64,000 nucleotides of DNA, taken from NCBI GenBank assembly GCA_003971905.1, contig RSEE01000021.1:186001-250000 (forward strand). Direction: 5' to 3'. The DNA comes from Moniliella sp. 'wahieum'. Its lineage: Eukaryota > Basidiomycota > Moniliellomycetes > Moniliellales > Moniliellaceae. Positions 46,669 through 59,306 of this stretch are shown one piece after another (position 1 is the stretch's first letter; every line of letters starts with the position of its first letter). Below the pieces are notes generated by a model that was not told the DNA's origin, did no database searches, and worked only from the letters and a program-made list of their open reading frames with translations. Both the position numbers and the translations under genes were made by a program.

Positions 46669-47291
46669 CTAGGCCGTGTGGTAGCTCAGCGATTCTTTCA
46701 ATCCGCCCCCACGCAAGGCACCAGTAATAATCACGGACACCACCACAAGCATCATGGTCGTCAGGATAAAGTTGATATACCCAAACGCGATCAATGTTTC
46801 GTTGGCTGAACAGTACTTGAGGTGGGCAAAGTTGTGACTGCAGTTCATCCCCACCGTACAGGGACCTGGTCAGCGCGGCTGACGCCGAGAGCCATAGGGC
46901 CCAGTCCATGAAGAGAAAATAAAGTAGGAGATCACCGAGGTGAAGACGCCACCAATGCCGACAAAGAAGCAAATAACCTGTATAGGGGTACAAGATACGC
47001 CCGGCATTCCCGTCCGCTCCCGTCAGTATTCTCCCACCGCCATCACAGGACCGCAAACGCAGGGCAAGGCATACGCACATAGGCCGTGGAAAAGAGGAAA
47101 GAGAACCAGCCAACAAAGAGGAAAAGGCGGACACGCGCCTTGATGCCTCGCCCAGGGTGTTTGGCTTCGTCCTTGGCATTGTAGTCGTGCACCAGGATAG
47201 ACGAGATGATGGCGACCACGAAGGAGAAGATGGAGAGCACACAGAGGCAGATAGGAGCGCCGCGGCGCACAATGGTGCTGGCTTCAACCAT
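46669..47291 (-). CDS. four-TM MARVEL-like membrane protein
   Basis: Exon 1 47291-47079 encodes MVEASTIVRRGAPICLCVLS, a first TM (LCVLSIFSFVVAIISSILV), a short charged loop, and TM2 VRLFLFVGWFSFLFSTAY. The intron 47078-46978 (GTGCGT..ACAG) joins to VICFFVGIGGVFTSVISYFI (TM3), then LFMDWALWLSASAALTRSLY and a Cys-containing loop NCSHNFAHLKYCSANETL. TM4 INFILTTMMLVVVSVIITGA is followed by a short tail ending at TAG 46669. The layout WALWL-A-C..C-TM4 is typical of fungal MARVEL proteins. Two one-base shortenings (T-run near 46910, G-run near 46860) are needed. Confidence 0.7.
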
Positions 47292-47929
47292 GGTAGAGGG
47301 AACAAGGTGATGTAGGCTGGTGCGAGGCAACAAGTGGTGGGCGTTCAGGAGCTACTTGCAGGCGTAGGCCATGCCCGTCCCCGCACTTTTAAACATGTGG
47401 ACATCCATCCATCAGCCCCGATGAAGTCCTTCAAGCCTCATGATGCATGACGCACGAGCACGCACAGACCAGAGCGGCATGGGGGCAGTGAGACAGCTTG
47501 CGGCAGTGCTTGGCGGAGGGGGAAACGCAGAGCAGAAGAGCCCTAGGGGAGTGTACAGCGGTCCGTGCAAGGGTAGGATGCCTGCGTTTTGTTTTGGCGG
47601 CCACAGGCGAGAACGAAAAAGGGGGCAGAACGCATAAGACCGATTACGATGCTGATATGACTCGGTAGGACTCGGCCGTGCGTAGCGCAGCATTGGGCCC
47701 ATGCTGCGTACTGCCAGCCTGGAGGTGGGAGGCTGGGGCCCTCTGGACTGCGTCTGCGCTGGGCGTGGCTGCAGTGGTGGCTAGTGGCAGCAGCAGGCCA
47801 AGACACTGCTGGACAAAGTGAATCACTGACCGCAACACCATGATGACACATCCGACACAGGCGCACAAGGGCTATTATATAATCGCGTCAGATCTGTTGG
47901 TGGGACACAGCTTAATTAAACACCCGGAC

Positions 47930-48420
47930 TCAGGCTGAGGCTCAGCACTCTCAGCCGCTCAGCACCCGGGCTCAGGCTAAGGCTCGGCGCTGCGCCTCAG
48001 CGTAGTTGCGTTCAGTACGTGCTCAACGTTCTCAACGTTGAAGCCGAGGCCGAGGTCGTGAGGCTCCGGCTCGGGCCGGTTCAGAGTAAGTGATAAGCTG
48101 AACTCAACGTACATAACGCGTAACAGGCGGCCTGAGCTGAGCTCAGGCTCAGCGCTGAGGCTCGGTCGTTCAGTACGAAGTCACTTGGCTTCAGCGCCAG
48201 CGCCAGCGCTCAGCCGGACTCGTACTCACTCCCATCGATCTGGACGTGCAGTACGATGAGTACTGCTCGGTATGAATAAGTCACCGGCCCGTCACCGCCA
48301 AAAGGCTCTTCAAGCTTCAGCCTTCAAGCTTCAGCCTTCAAGCTTCAGAGCTTCAGCGCTCAGGCTCAGCGCTCAGGCTCAGCCCACCTTTTCAGGACTT
48401 CAGCCTGAGATCGATGTTCT
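47930..48420. repeat. mixed-core TCA-heptad block
   Basis: Dense field of CTCAGGCT, CTCAGCGCT and GAGGCTCAGC words. At 48309-48402 the array alternates cores in phase: AAGCTTC, AGCCTTC, AAGCTTC, AGCCTTC, AAGCTTC, then AGCGCTC and AGGCTC in turn. TCA recurs about every seven bases while the four bases between vary. Confidence 0.85.
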
Positions 48421-49304
48421 CGATGATCGATAGGGATTGATTTGCTGTGGTGAGCGAAAGTAGAGACAAGCGGAGAAGGAAGAGGGAGGGGAAAGGAGTG
48501 GCTTCACTAATGAGATCTGAGAGATGGAAGACGACGCCATGATACATGACAGCCGTGCTTCTAGATGGAGGAGAGTGAGCTGCCTGACTTCCCCTCAGGC
48601 CTCAGGCGGAATCAGCGGGCGCTAGCTGCTGGGTGGATGTGGCTGAGAACGTCAGAGTGTGACTATATGTCGATTATGCTCTTAATTGGCACACTGCGCT
48701 AGTGTCCCACAACACTGCTGTGCTGGTGCTCGGACACATCATTTATGCGGGGCCCACGAGAGGAGACTTACTCTGTGAGAATGCTGAGCACACACATACC
48801 GGAGTATACGACGGGGGTCTTAAAAGCTTCAAGCTTTAAAGTTCGTGTCTGGGTTGAGATCTGTGAAAAGGCCGCGTCTGACAGGCCGCTTTTTTCTCGT
48901 AGCCTGTCTCAAGCTTCAAGATTCGAGCTCCTCAAGCCCCACACCTCACGCTGAGGCGCTGAGGCTGAGACCTCAGCTTCTCATAGAACCTCTTCCCTTC
49001 TGGCTTCATTAAATCTCAGTTGCCCTATACACTAACTAACCTTCCCTCGTGGAGGGTGGTGCTACGTTCCCCTGCACGGCCCTCAGTTATCGGTGACGGC
49101 TGGCGCTAGGCCAGTGCACTGCCCGTGCGTCTGCGCCTTTTCGTTTGTGCTCCATTGTTCGCTTCCCCCCCTGTCTTCTCTCAACGGCTGACGCCGTTTC
49201 CACTCCATACTTCGCTCGCCCTCGATGCTCATGATCCGCGTGATCAGCTGCCTAGCTCGTTCGGTCAGTAGGGGCCATCTGTCTGCAGTCAGCCAGTAGT
49301 CACA

Positions 49305-49330
49305 CTCTAGTCACTAGTCACTAGTCACTG
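49305..49330. repeat. (ACTAGT+C)n palindromic heptad
   Basis: CTAGTC ACTAGT C ACTAGT C ACT. Confidence 0.85.
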
Positions 49331-50234
49331 CGCATCAGGGGGTGGCGGGAATTCGACGAGACACATCAATTACAGAACAGAGGGCAAATGGCTGGTGATC
49401 CGGGTGATCCCCGCGATACATGATACGCATGAGATGTGAGTACTGAGTGTTTTGGTTAGCATGGAAAGGGCGTATAGGGAGGAACACCGGTATATAGAGG
49501 GGCATGGATTGCAGGTAATGAAACAGGAATTTTGTAAGGGGACGACGCCTGGTTGTGCACCGAACCGCCAAGTGCATAAGGAGCACAGATACGTCATCTG
49601 CACGTCGTGGTGTAACCGGCGATCCAAGCCTCGCCGCGGGTTGTGAAGTTCTCGCCGATAAGGCAACAGATCACAAGCAAAAAGTCTATGATGTCAGACA
49701 CAACAAATGAGACCCGGTCACAAATGTTACACTTCGAAGCTGTGGCTGCAGCCTCCCCAAACGAAGACATAATGTGTACTCCATTGGCCGTTGTATAGGC
49801 TGATACGCACATAGGTATCCCGAGGGTGGGGGCGGCCACAACTGGAAAGGAACTCCCAGACGGATGAGGCATCGCCTGAAAGTTTGTGGAAGCTGGAGAG
49901 GAGTGGCACTCAGAGCAGAGAAAAGGAGACGACCAGTGGATGCGAAGATAAACTGTGGAACTACTATATCAATGAGTAGAATAGTAGTCGACCAATTCCT
50001 CTGTCGCCAACAGGCGGTGCGGCAGGCGGTGCGAGAGCAATGGAGGCGGTTGACACAACGAGCTTGGCCACGCACCGCATTAGGCACACCACTACTCTCG
50101 CTCACAACGAAAAGCTCATGACAGTGGTGTCTTCGTGTCGATGGCAGGTGTCATATAGTTTGGCTGACCCACTCCCATTTCCTATTTCTTCGTCTCGAGA
50201 GTCTCGCTCCTTCCTGCTTCTTCCACTTCGCACC

Positions 50235-50651
50235 ATGTTCTCTGCTCTTGCTTCTTCCCTACGAACGATTGCTATACCCCTCGGCCTAGTCCCGATTTTG
50301 GTCTCCCTCGCCAAACCCGATTGTGACATTATCGTTCGTCTAACCGTCAACAGGCGAGCCCAACCAGAGATGTCACGATCCACGACAACCCACATGACAG
50401 TAGGCCGTATTAAGAAGCCGGAGTCGGATCAGCCGTATAACAACAGCGGTGGAGGCGCGCGTGCTATGCTGCTCCATCCATGCCCCATAACGATAGTATG
50501 CTTTCCTTCATATACTCTTCACGCCGAGGCCCGCATCATCGGCATCGTCCCTGGCAATATTTGTTGCGCCATGCTGGGAGAGAGTAGTAAAAGATACTGC
50601 TGCATCAAAAGCTGGGATTCAGACTCGGTGAGAGCCCCATCACTCTCTTGA
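50235..50651 (+). CDS. possible small secreted protein
   Basis: The open frame from the ATG at 50235 begins MFSALASSLRTIAIPLGLVP, with a signal-peptide-like hydrophobic stretch ending near Ala-Lys-Pro-Asp-Cys. It holds eight or so cysteines, some in CC pairs near the C-terminus (GNICCAM, RYCCIKS), in about 138 residues. No family recognised and no homology can be claimed; the frame may be chance. Confidence 0.2.
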   Translation: MFSALASSLRTIAIPLGLVPILVSLAKPDCDIIVRLTVNRRAQPEMSRSTTTHMTVGRIKKPESDQPYNNSGGGARAMLLHPCPITIVCFPSYTLHAEARIIGIVPGNICCAMLGESSKRYCCIKSWDSDSVRAPSLS

Positions 50652-51408
50652 CAGTTTACGTGACAACCGAAGCAAAGTGTGCGTACAGGCAGGAAGGAGC
50701 GGAGAGGTGGTGGTAGGTGAGATTGTCTTCGTCTCGGAATCCCCCCCGTTACTACACTCGGCCACTGCAGCAAACCATGACAGCCTGACATTAAGGTTGT
50801 CGACACCCTTCCGCACCCGTTCACGCCTCTATCCACCATTTATCCTCTCAATGATACGTTGATTGCCTTATAGCCATAGCCTGCAGAAAATATGTTGGGA
50901 ATAGTATATTCCCTTTTCTTCCTTCAGTGGGCATTCCGTCATATGCATCATCATGCTGACCATCATTGCTGTTCCACGTTTCGAGCGCGTTCAACGTTCA
51001 GGCAGCTTCAAGCTTCAGCTTCACCAGCTTCACCGAATCAGGGTCTCAGCTATTCATATACACACATGCAAATGGCGCGCAGTGTGTAGGGCGATCAATG
51101 ACTTCGGTCAGTACAAGAAAATCCGAGTGAGTTAATTAGTACATCTGTCAACTGCCATGTACATATGCCCGAAGGAACCAATCATGAAGTGGAATGATCC
51201 GCAGAAGGTAAAATTGGCATGTGGAGAGTCCAGAAATGACATCGGAGAAACAGCTGGAGGCATGAAAAAGCAAGCGGCGAGGCCAGGGATAGTTATCTAT
51301 ACGGGTGAGAAAGAGCAAAAACAAAAAATGGATGAAAGGGGCAGCGGTAAGAAGATCAGACTGTGCCAATCATGGGTCAGTAAACGAGGCCATCCGATAG
51401 CATCCGTT

Positions 51409-54400
51409 TCAAGTGGGGAGAATATACGCACAAGAGAACATGCCCCCGCCACGGATACGACGGCCACCAACGCTCCATGCGATCATCGTGGCAGCAAAGA
51501 GGCCAACACTGAGGCCCAGGGCGACAGACAAAAGAGTCTCTGCCACCTGGAAGCCCGAGGAAACAGCTTGGTTGCCTGTAGTGGTACTATTGGTGTTGGC
51601 ATAGTCGGCCAAACCTCCCTGAGCAGACCAGCCGCTGGGAAGGAGATAAAGAATGCCAGGGACCGCAACCACATAGGAGCGACCGTCAAAGATAAACCCA
51701 TACACGGAAGAAGCCGTGCCAATGGCCAGGCTAGCAAGCATGGCGGTAAAGTCGGAGCGGTGCTTAAGCGACGCGCGCTTGCTTGAAAATTTGTTCACAC
51801 ACCACCCCCCAATGGAGATCAGAACCATCACATAGAACTCTTTGCGCGTTGGCTTGGCCGAATTGCGAAGAGCCATACAGATGGAGTAGGCGGGACGGTG
51901 AGGAAAGCCCATTTCATCGAAATCGCATGGAAGTACCATTCGGGGCGGGAGCGAATCATGTCGCACGCGTGCGGTTTGACTGGCATCAATAATCTTGCCA
52001 GACAAGAATGTCCAAGTCGCGCGCCCACCGACAGGCCAAATCCTAAAAACAAACTGTACAGCACAGCGTACACCAGCCGTACCGAGCCCGAAATGATGGA
52101 CTTGCTCTGCAGCTCCAGCGAGCCTTGCAAGAACATCATGCCAGGTAGGATGAGCACAATCGAAGCCGGCGTGACCGCAGCATAGCAAAGTACGAGCTGC
52201 CATTCTGGAATGCAACCGCTCCAATAAACGAGTTGATTCCAGCGAAGCAGATTTCGAACACGTTGGAGAAAACCTCAGCCGTGATCGTTGACTGGGCGAA
52301 CACAGCAAGCCCCGAGAGGTGCAGCGAGAAGACAATCGACAAAACTTCCATTGAAACCCATGGGCCCCGCACAGATCATTGCACTGCAAAGAGCACCAAT
52401 AACCACTGTCCAGAAACGATTAATCACGGCTTGCGGCGCATCAGCTCATCAAGTGCTTGCTCGCCTCTTCAACCCCGACTTTGTCATGGATAACATTCCA
52501 GTAGATGGAATGCATGTCCGTGAGCTTAGCTGAAAAAGGCAGGGAGTCAGTACGTCTGGACACCAACACGATGATATTGAAGGACGACCAACGAGAGACG
52601 TACAGAGATCCTGCGCACTGGGCTGTTTGATGAAACGTGTCGGACGTGTGTGTCAGATCATCCCCGAACGAAAGGAGCATAAGCGAGGGGAAGTAGATGC
52701 AGCGGCACGTATATCGAGGATGCGAGCCGTGTACTGAACCGTCGCCTCAATGCGGTGCGTGGGAGCGCCAAACATCATAAGTGCGCGACAGAGCTTGAGC
52801 AAGAATTCTTGCCGCTGCAAAATGGCCGCGACATGCAGCGTGATCTGCATTGGCGAAGGGCGAGTCAGTGGGGGTCCACCTCGGTAACGTAGCAGGGACG
52901 AAGAGGAGAGGCGTAGGGTGAAGCTGAAGTAGGGGGTAAAGGGGGGGGGATACGCACGTAGATTTCCTGTTCTTCTGCCGCTTCGCGCGTCTGCGCACCT
53001 TGCGCTGCCACTCGGCCTTGTCTGACTGGCCTTACGGTCGTGCGAAAGAGGGCCAAAGTAGTCACCTCCTTCCGACATGGCATCAGGCGTATTGCACTAG
53101 AATGGGAGCGGTGAGTGAGATGCGAGACAGGCTTGGAGATCGCATGGCTGGCCTGGCTTAGCACAGACCGCTTTGCGTAGAATCGCCAAAGCTGCTCATC
53201 GACATGTCGCGCTTGCCTGCCATTGAGGGGGGGCTTCGCGTGCCATCCATCAAGGTAGGTGAGCTGACGGCAAATAGTTGAGTACCACCTGGCGTTAGTG
53301 TGCCGCTGCCGCCAGGTACAGCCGCCCCGACCGCCACGCTGAAACCGTAGCAGCAGCAGACGACCGAGATCTCTTTTGTTGTGTGTTGGACCGCTAGCGT
53401 CAGCCAAGATCTTGGCTGTGCGGCGGGCGTCTTGGCATTCATTTCAGGCAGCAGATACCGATCCAAAGTGAACCAGGGCGGAACGGATTGGGGCCCAACT
53501 GCGCTTGCGCTGGGGACACTGCTCCTACCAAGTTGCCTGTGGTGGCTATCAAAGCACCAGCGACACCAGCAGACGAACGTGCGGCGCGAGGGAGCTCGTC
53601 AAAGTCATAATCTACCCCGACGTCTTGCGCAATGTGCGTGAGCCCTCGTCTGGCCACCTTGCTGACCTTGCCCACATCGAGCGCGAGACGGGAGCATAAG
53701 ATAGAGCCGATGAGCCATGTTCAAGGGCTGCTTGGCGTACCGCGAGACACTATGCCCCCGGCTTCCCCCATCCCCGAGCTGCTCGCTGGCCTGCTATCCA
53801 TCTCGCTGGGGGGGAGAGAGGAGGAAGGGTGGCCGTCCCTGGACTGAGCCTGCTCGCGCTGCTGCTGTTCGTACAGCATGAGTAGGTTCCCGAGACACCC
53901 CCAGATTGAGGGAGGCGAGAGTCCATGCGATCCGGGGGGCCCTCAATATCTGAGGAACTGTCGTTCCCGCCCTGTCCGCCCAACCCCCATCATGACGCGG
54001 TGAGAATTGACGAGGCGTGCAGCCTGTCGTTCGTATCGCGAAGGCCGCGCTTTGAAGTCGCCGCCGCGCATACCAGTCTGAGTACGAACAGGAACAGACT
54101 TGGTATTGGTGGGTCCTTCGCCCTTTTCCACGTCCAGATCATTCTCGTCCTCTCATCGTCACCAACGTGACGCTTCAAGAAGAGGGTGGCACGTCGCAAG
54201 AGATTGCCCTCCTCTTGCGGGTCTTTTTAACCGGCATTGGCATCCCGTCCACTTCGCCCGAGATCATGGGAACATGATCAAAATCCGAGTCGTTCGGTCG
54301 GGTTGTAGCTACAGGTGTGCTGCTCCCCGAGGGTGGCGCGGGAGGAGCAAAATCTTGAGAGTGCTCGTCCGTGTCAGCATTGGAGACTGCATCAGGCCCC

Positions 54401-55236
54401 TTGTCCTGGACCTGCTGAAGATGATCCTGCAAAGCCACGATGACCTCACCATCGAGCCCGCGATCATTGAGCTGCTGCACCGTCATGCCCTCCAGCGGGC
54501 CCGAAGCCACAGTCTTTTCTTCTGGTTGCTCTTCGGCGGGAACGGACTTCTCAACCTGGGTCTCACCCGAGCTGGAGCGTTCCTTCTCATCCAGGTGTCC
54601 GTGCGAAGGGGAGGAGGTGTACCCCAGCGTACCGGCGATGGGAGTAGAAGGGTGGGCATAGCCGGGGATGCGCTGTTCCAGATGAAGCGGGCCGGGATGG
54701 TTGGCACGACGCATGCCCCCACTGGGCGTGGAAGGAGACGGCGTGTCGACCCAACCGCGCATGGTCACCGTGGGGCCAGCGTGGTGGGAGGTGACCGGCA
54801 GGGTTGCGTCACCAGTGGTGTGGGCGCCGAAGCGCACGCGGCGTGCTTCGGCGGCATCGGCATCGGCGGGGGGATCAGCACTACCACCACCACCAGTGGC
54901 AGGCGGGCAGCGTGCAGAGACGCTGGATCCGGTTGCCCCAGCATGCCCGGAGACGCGTGGAGGTTCGGGGAAGAGGAACTCATCGACCGGTGGTGGTGGA
55001 GAGGGGAGGGGGACGTGGAGAGGGCGGGAGAAGACATAAGAGGAGCGGCACCGAGTGGCTGGGTCTTGGCGTTGTTGACGCTTGCGAAGGCTGCCGCTGC
55101 TTCTGCCCGAAGCGATGCCTCGCCGAGCGCGCCCTAGGAACGCCCCGGCATGGGAGCCGTCGGCTACGAATGATCGATGAGCGGTGTGCGATGATCGAGC
55201 AGATGAACGCAGCGATGCCGAGTACGTGGAACGCAT
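51409..55236 (-). CDS. Prm10-like ThrE-family membrane protein
   Basis: Fungal relative of yeast Prm10 (pheromone-regulated) and bacterial ThrE exporters; transport substrate unknown. Start MRSTYSASLRSSARSSH at 55236. A long disordered region of more than 500 residues follows. It includes RRVRFGAHTTGD and an acidic MTVQQLNDRGLDGEVIVALQ helix. The membrane half starts at ITLHVAAILQRQEFLLKLCR, then ALMMFGAPTHRIEATVQY, the family signature. Then come VFEICFAGINSFIGAV, LILPGMMFLQGSLEL, GSVRLVYAVLYSLFLGFGLSVGA and PGILYLLPSGWSAQGGLADYA, ending SCAYILPT. The membrane half keeps the DUF1212 + ThrE_2 order. Many frame changes and a few introns (one near 52960-52870) make the exon map approximate. Confidence 0.8.
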
Positions 55237-56240
55237 TATAGGAGCGTTTAGGCGTTTAGACGTTTAGGACGCTTAGAACGTCGCTACTCAGACTGCCTGC
55301 GTTGCTTGGATGCACACACCCATCATGCATGCACCATGCATGCACCCTGCGTCTGCGGCTCCAAATCAGGGGGGAGCGGATGTGGAGCAGGCCGGGCAGT
55401 GGCCCAGTGTTCGTCGTGCCCGAGCCCACCCGTCGGCCACATCACCAACAATACGTCATTCAATATGGATCATCGATCATCGCCACCGACCACCCATCAT
55501 CAATCACGCGTCACATGTCACCCAGGCCGACCACTTGGCCAGCGCCAGGCGCCATACACCACACGCCCTGCATCTGCATCGCATGCGCCGGTAGGCGTAG
55601 TAGGCGTTTTTTAGCGCTTAGCGCTTGCGGCGCATCGCGGCCGTCCCCTGCCGTCCCATCGGCTGCCACAGGCCACCTTGTACTACTCGCCGACGCCGTG
55701 GATCCCCAAGCTTTGCGTCTGGGAGAACCCTGTCCTCCAACGAGCCGCCCAACTTGTGCAACATCTGCGCTGCAGCCAATGTGGAAAATTTGATGCGAAC
55801 GAGGAAAGGCGGACACGGCGAAGACGAGGACAGGCAGACAGGCACACTATCAACCCATGGCCATCAATGCCATTGCATTGTTACACATGTTGTACACGAA
55901 CGCTACACGCTGTCGCCGCTGCAACTACTTCAATCGTTGGAGCAGTGACGCGACGTGTGATGCGTGACGTCAGCGTCAGGCCCTCTGAGATCGGAGGGCG
56001 CTGGTGCGCTGATGCAGGCCTTCGTCCTTAGGGCGCCTTGGCCTTAAGGCCCAAGGAGCTTAAAACTGTATGGTTCGTTCTCCTGTAGCGGTGCAACATG
56101 CTGCATTCGTCTTCTGCGCCACTCACATGCATCACAACTCACATCCAAGATCGTCCGCGCGATCGACCTAAACGCAGCAGAACGCTCCTGGCCGAAGAAG
56201 CAGCGGGAAAGCAGAACCTTGGCATATCACGCTGTTGCTG

Positions 56241-56256
56241 CAAGCTTCAAGCTTCA
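56241..56256. repeat. (AAGCTT+C)2 palindromic heptad
   Basis: C AAGCTT C AAGCTT C AC, followed 30 bp later by AGATCTC words (56271-56296). Confidence 0.85.
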
Positions 56257-56316
56257 CAACTAAGGATCTCCAGATCTCTCTGAATCTCAGATCTCACCGG
56301 TCGCCGACGCTCGCTG

Positions 56317-56425
56317 CCACATGACACATGTCACTGTGTCACTGTGTCACACGTCACAATCTGTCAGGCGCTCGCGGGGGTCTCACAGATCTCACATGTC
56401 ATGCATGTCACACCGTGTCGCACAC
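56317..56425. repeat. TCAC heptad words (ACATGT / GTGTCAC)
   Basis: ACATGT C ACTGTGT C ACTGTGT C ACACGT C AC: TCA returns every seven to eight bases with palindromic or near-palindromic cores. A second group (ACATGTCATGCATGTCAC) lies at about 56394-56411. Confidence 0.8.
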
Positions 56426-58362
56426 ATTCAATCGTTTTCCATTGCCTGCGTACAAGCACGCCAAGCTTTTGAAGCTTGGAGCCTGAAGCTTTAATATCTT
56501 CAAATCCCAAGGCCACCTTGGTTCCTCTCCTCGACACGGTTATAGCTACCAGAACTCAGGCCTCAGGCTGTGGGGCATCACCAGCGTCACGCGTGACTAG
56601 GTCACTACACCACCCTACTCGCGACACCATCTTTTTCCCTTCCACCTTCCACCCGTCTGATCGGACTCTGCACTCCGCAGATTCTCACGTAGACGTTAGA
56701 CGTCATATTGATCATCGAGCACCGATCACCCTACAACTCTATAGGATGCAAGTGGGTTCCGTACCAATGCCGAATGCGCTCCATCGGCCCACCACCTTGT
56801 ATCAATTTCAATCCACAGAGAGCCACCACATGGACATATCATCGACCGAACATTAACTTTTGTGCATCCTGCAACGTGTATGGCGTATAACAATCTGTTG
56901 CACTACAGGAGGGGAAAGGGATCCGGCGATAGAAGAGATGGGCCACAGGACAGGGGAGGGCTAGTAGAAACCTCATGTCGGCCTTTTGGGAAAAAACTGA
57001 AAAAAAACGAAGTCGAGGAAAAGAGCCAAGACATGAGTGTCTGTCTCGTTTGTTGTCGTATACATACTGTGGTGTCCAGCGGGAAAGGTTGCTCTGATGG
57101 GTGCCACGCAGCTAGCGCTCAGGTGCTCGGGCCGCTCAGGCGCCATTCTGCATGTGGTATGTACATGTAACAAGGGCATACTATGTATCGTGCGTTTCCT
57201 GTTGAGCTCATCTGTGATGATCGATGATCACGCATACCATACGTGTCTTGCTACTGTGTCGTGGTCGGCGCGGCCGGCATCATGCGTCAGCGTGTCAGCT
57301 GTAATTTTTCAACTCGCCACAACGAGAGCGAGGTTTTGTCTCGGCCACACCGGCTCTGGGATCTCCTGGCCTGTAATATACACAGTCAATCCACACACGT
57401 GTTACAGGTGATAGGTCTCTTCCTCCCTTTGCCTTGGAATCCATATCCTTGGCAAAGCTCGTCCATCATAGCTCGCAACACCGAAGTACATAGCGAGACA
57501 TCTGAGATGTATGACACGCTGGCAGCCCCAGCAGGCCTAAATGACCTCCGGTTCCCTTGCTTGCTCGTTGCTCAGGCTGAGCGCGGAGCAACCGCCGGTG
57601 GCTCGTGCGCTTGGCTCCCATTATGCATTAAGGCCCTTTCAGTCCCTCCTCACTGTGGGAGGTCTAGGAGATGTAGGCTATTTTCTTGCTTGTTGTCATC
57701 TCTGTTCCATAGCCCTGCCCGGGGGCGACTAGCTACTTGGAGCTTGAGATGTCCCTCTGTAGGTGTTGTGGTTAGCTGAGACCACCACCACCAACACCAC
57801 CACCACTAGTACGATTTCACCCTCTTCGAGAGTCATTCCCATCACGCACGACGTTCAAACGTTGACTAGGGTGTCGCCGGGCGTGCATTACGGCCTGGTC
57901 TAGGCCCAGTTCCTTCGTCTGCTGGGTCCATACAGACTGCCAGTAGCTTGCCCTTCCACACGCCGCCAATAGTCTACCGACGGCTCATACAAAGTCCACC
58001 AATAGCTGACTTGTATACTGACAACTGATCATGACGTCCTTCCGTCCGCCGGGGCGCCGATAAACACGACATCCATCACTGCCCTCCATATGCCCCAGGA
58101 CTCAGGACTTAGGAATCCGCGTAATGATTAGGGAGGCAACAATGGAGTCGTGGTCGGGGATAAAAAAACAAAATGGTATGCAATACATCTGCAACATCAA
58201 TTCTCGAAATCTCCATGTTGAAGCTCCGAATGGGGCTGGTGCGCTGAAGCACTGGCTGCACCAGCTGCACTAGACACGCACGCGTCACACGATGTAACCC
58301 GTAGATGATCGAGATGAATGATGAATGACCGAATCTCAGAGAATGGTTTAGGATTGGGCGCA

Positions 58363-59306
58363 TCACGGAGCAAAGACAGACTCCATCTCCTTGATGACAC
58401 TGGGCCATTTTGCCACGGGAACAGCCACCACCCGTCCAAAGAGGGGCGTGTTGAATTGCTGATCCGCATCTGGAGGAGAAGGGAAGGGGAAGTTGAAGGC
58501 GGAGGTGGCGTACTGGGCAAGGGAGGTTTTGTCAGTAAACGCCGCTTACCGGTGTGGGGTGAGGGGATGGGGGAGAAGGAAAAGGCAACGCACTTTCGTC
58601 AAGACAGTGTCTTCAGGATGGAACATGCCCATGTCATCGTCGGCGATGTCTGAAGTGGAGCGCTTGCCAGCATTTACCGGGTGGGTCTTGCGCCGACGCT
58701 TCGATGGCTCATCGTCCACCTCCATATCATCGTCAGGCAGTGACGAGTTGGCAAACACGCGGCTAAAGATGAGGTAATGAGATGGACGAGGAGTGCCCTC
58801 GCGGTAGGCTGCTTCGAGCTCCTCGTTCAGCAGGCGGTACAGTGGTGCAGCCACTTGAGGAGGAAGATTGATCAAACGTTCATGCAAAAGCAGCATCGGT
58901 GGTGTCCGGCCTGAGCCAGAAGCAGATCCCGAATCGGATGAGGGGAAGGGACCTTGTCGAGGAGCAGCTTGTGCAGGTCGCGAGCGGGCACGGGCGCGGC
59001 TGAGTCGGCAGTGAGGGAGAGCGGGCTAATGACGGCAAAAGGGTCGTTATCCACATCGTCCACCACCTTGATCACCGTTCCCAATCCGTTTTGCGCCCCG
59101 TTGGTGATGACAAGGTCGGCGAGGGCATCGACATCGACGCGCGGGGCCAAGGTGTGGAAGAGCTGGATGAAGAGGCGTTTGAGTGCAATGTAGTCGATCT
59201 CGTCCGGACTAGTAAAGTCAAAGTCGACATTGATCATGTCAACGTCTCCGTCACTGTCGGAAGCGTCGCCGGACGCATCCGCCTTGCGCTTGGGCTGGGC
59301 AGACAT
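58363..59306 (-). CDS. BCP1: BCP1 / BCCIP-family protein
   Basis: Nuclear protein; in yeast Bcp1 is a chaperone for ribosomal protein uL14 and acts in nuclear export. Start MSAQPKRKADASGDASD at 59306, then an acidic serine-rich head, and the signature MINVDFDFTSPDEIDYIALK and RLFIQLFHTLAPRVDVDALA. NDPFAVISPLSLTADS, LLLHERLINLPPQVAAPLYR and SHYLIFSRVFANSS follow. Exon 1 ends at 58594 after DTVLTK. The intron 58593-58513 (GTGCGT..CCCAG, TACTGAC branch site) joins to exon 2 58512-58363, which reads YATSAFNFPFPSPPDADQQF and ends KEMESVFAP. One frame change near 58890. About 313 residues, close to the family length. Confidence 0.85.

Larger units (their letters stand above)
47292..51408. other. 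intergenic, array-rich
   Basis: About 4.1 kb. The main repeat block is 47930-48420. ACTAGT (49305-49330) and AAGCTTC (50996-51035) arrays follow. Cys-containing minus-strand frames at 49594-49872 are not assignable. Confidence 0.5.
55237..58362. other. intergenic, array-rich, no gene recognised
   Basis: About 3.1 kb. GCGTTTAGGCGTTTAGACG words sit at 55243-55275, ATGCATGCACC words at 55317-55347, and AACGTTC/AAGCTTG words nearby. A (CAC)n tract lies at 57780-57808. No gene recognised. Confidence 0.5.
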
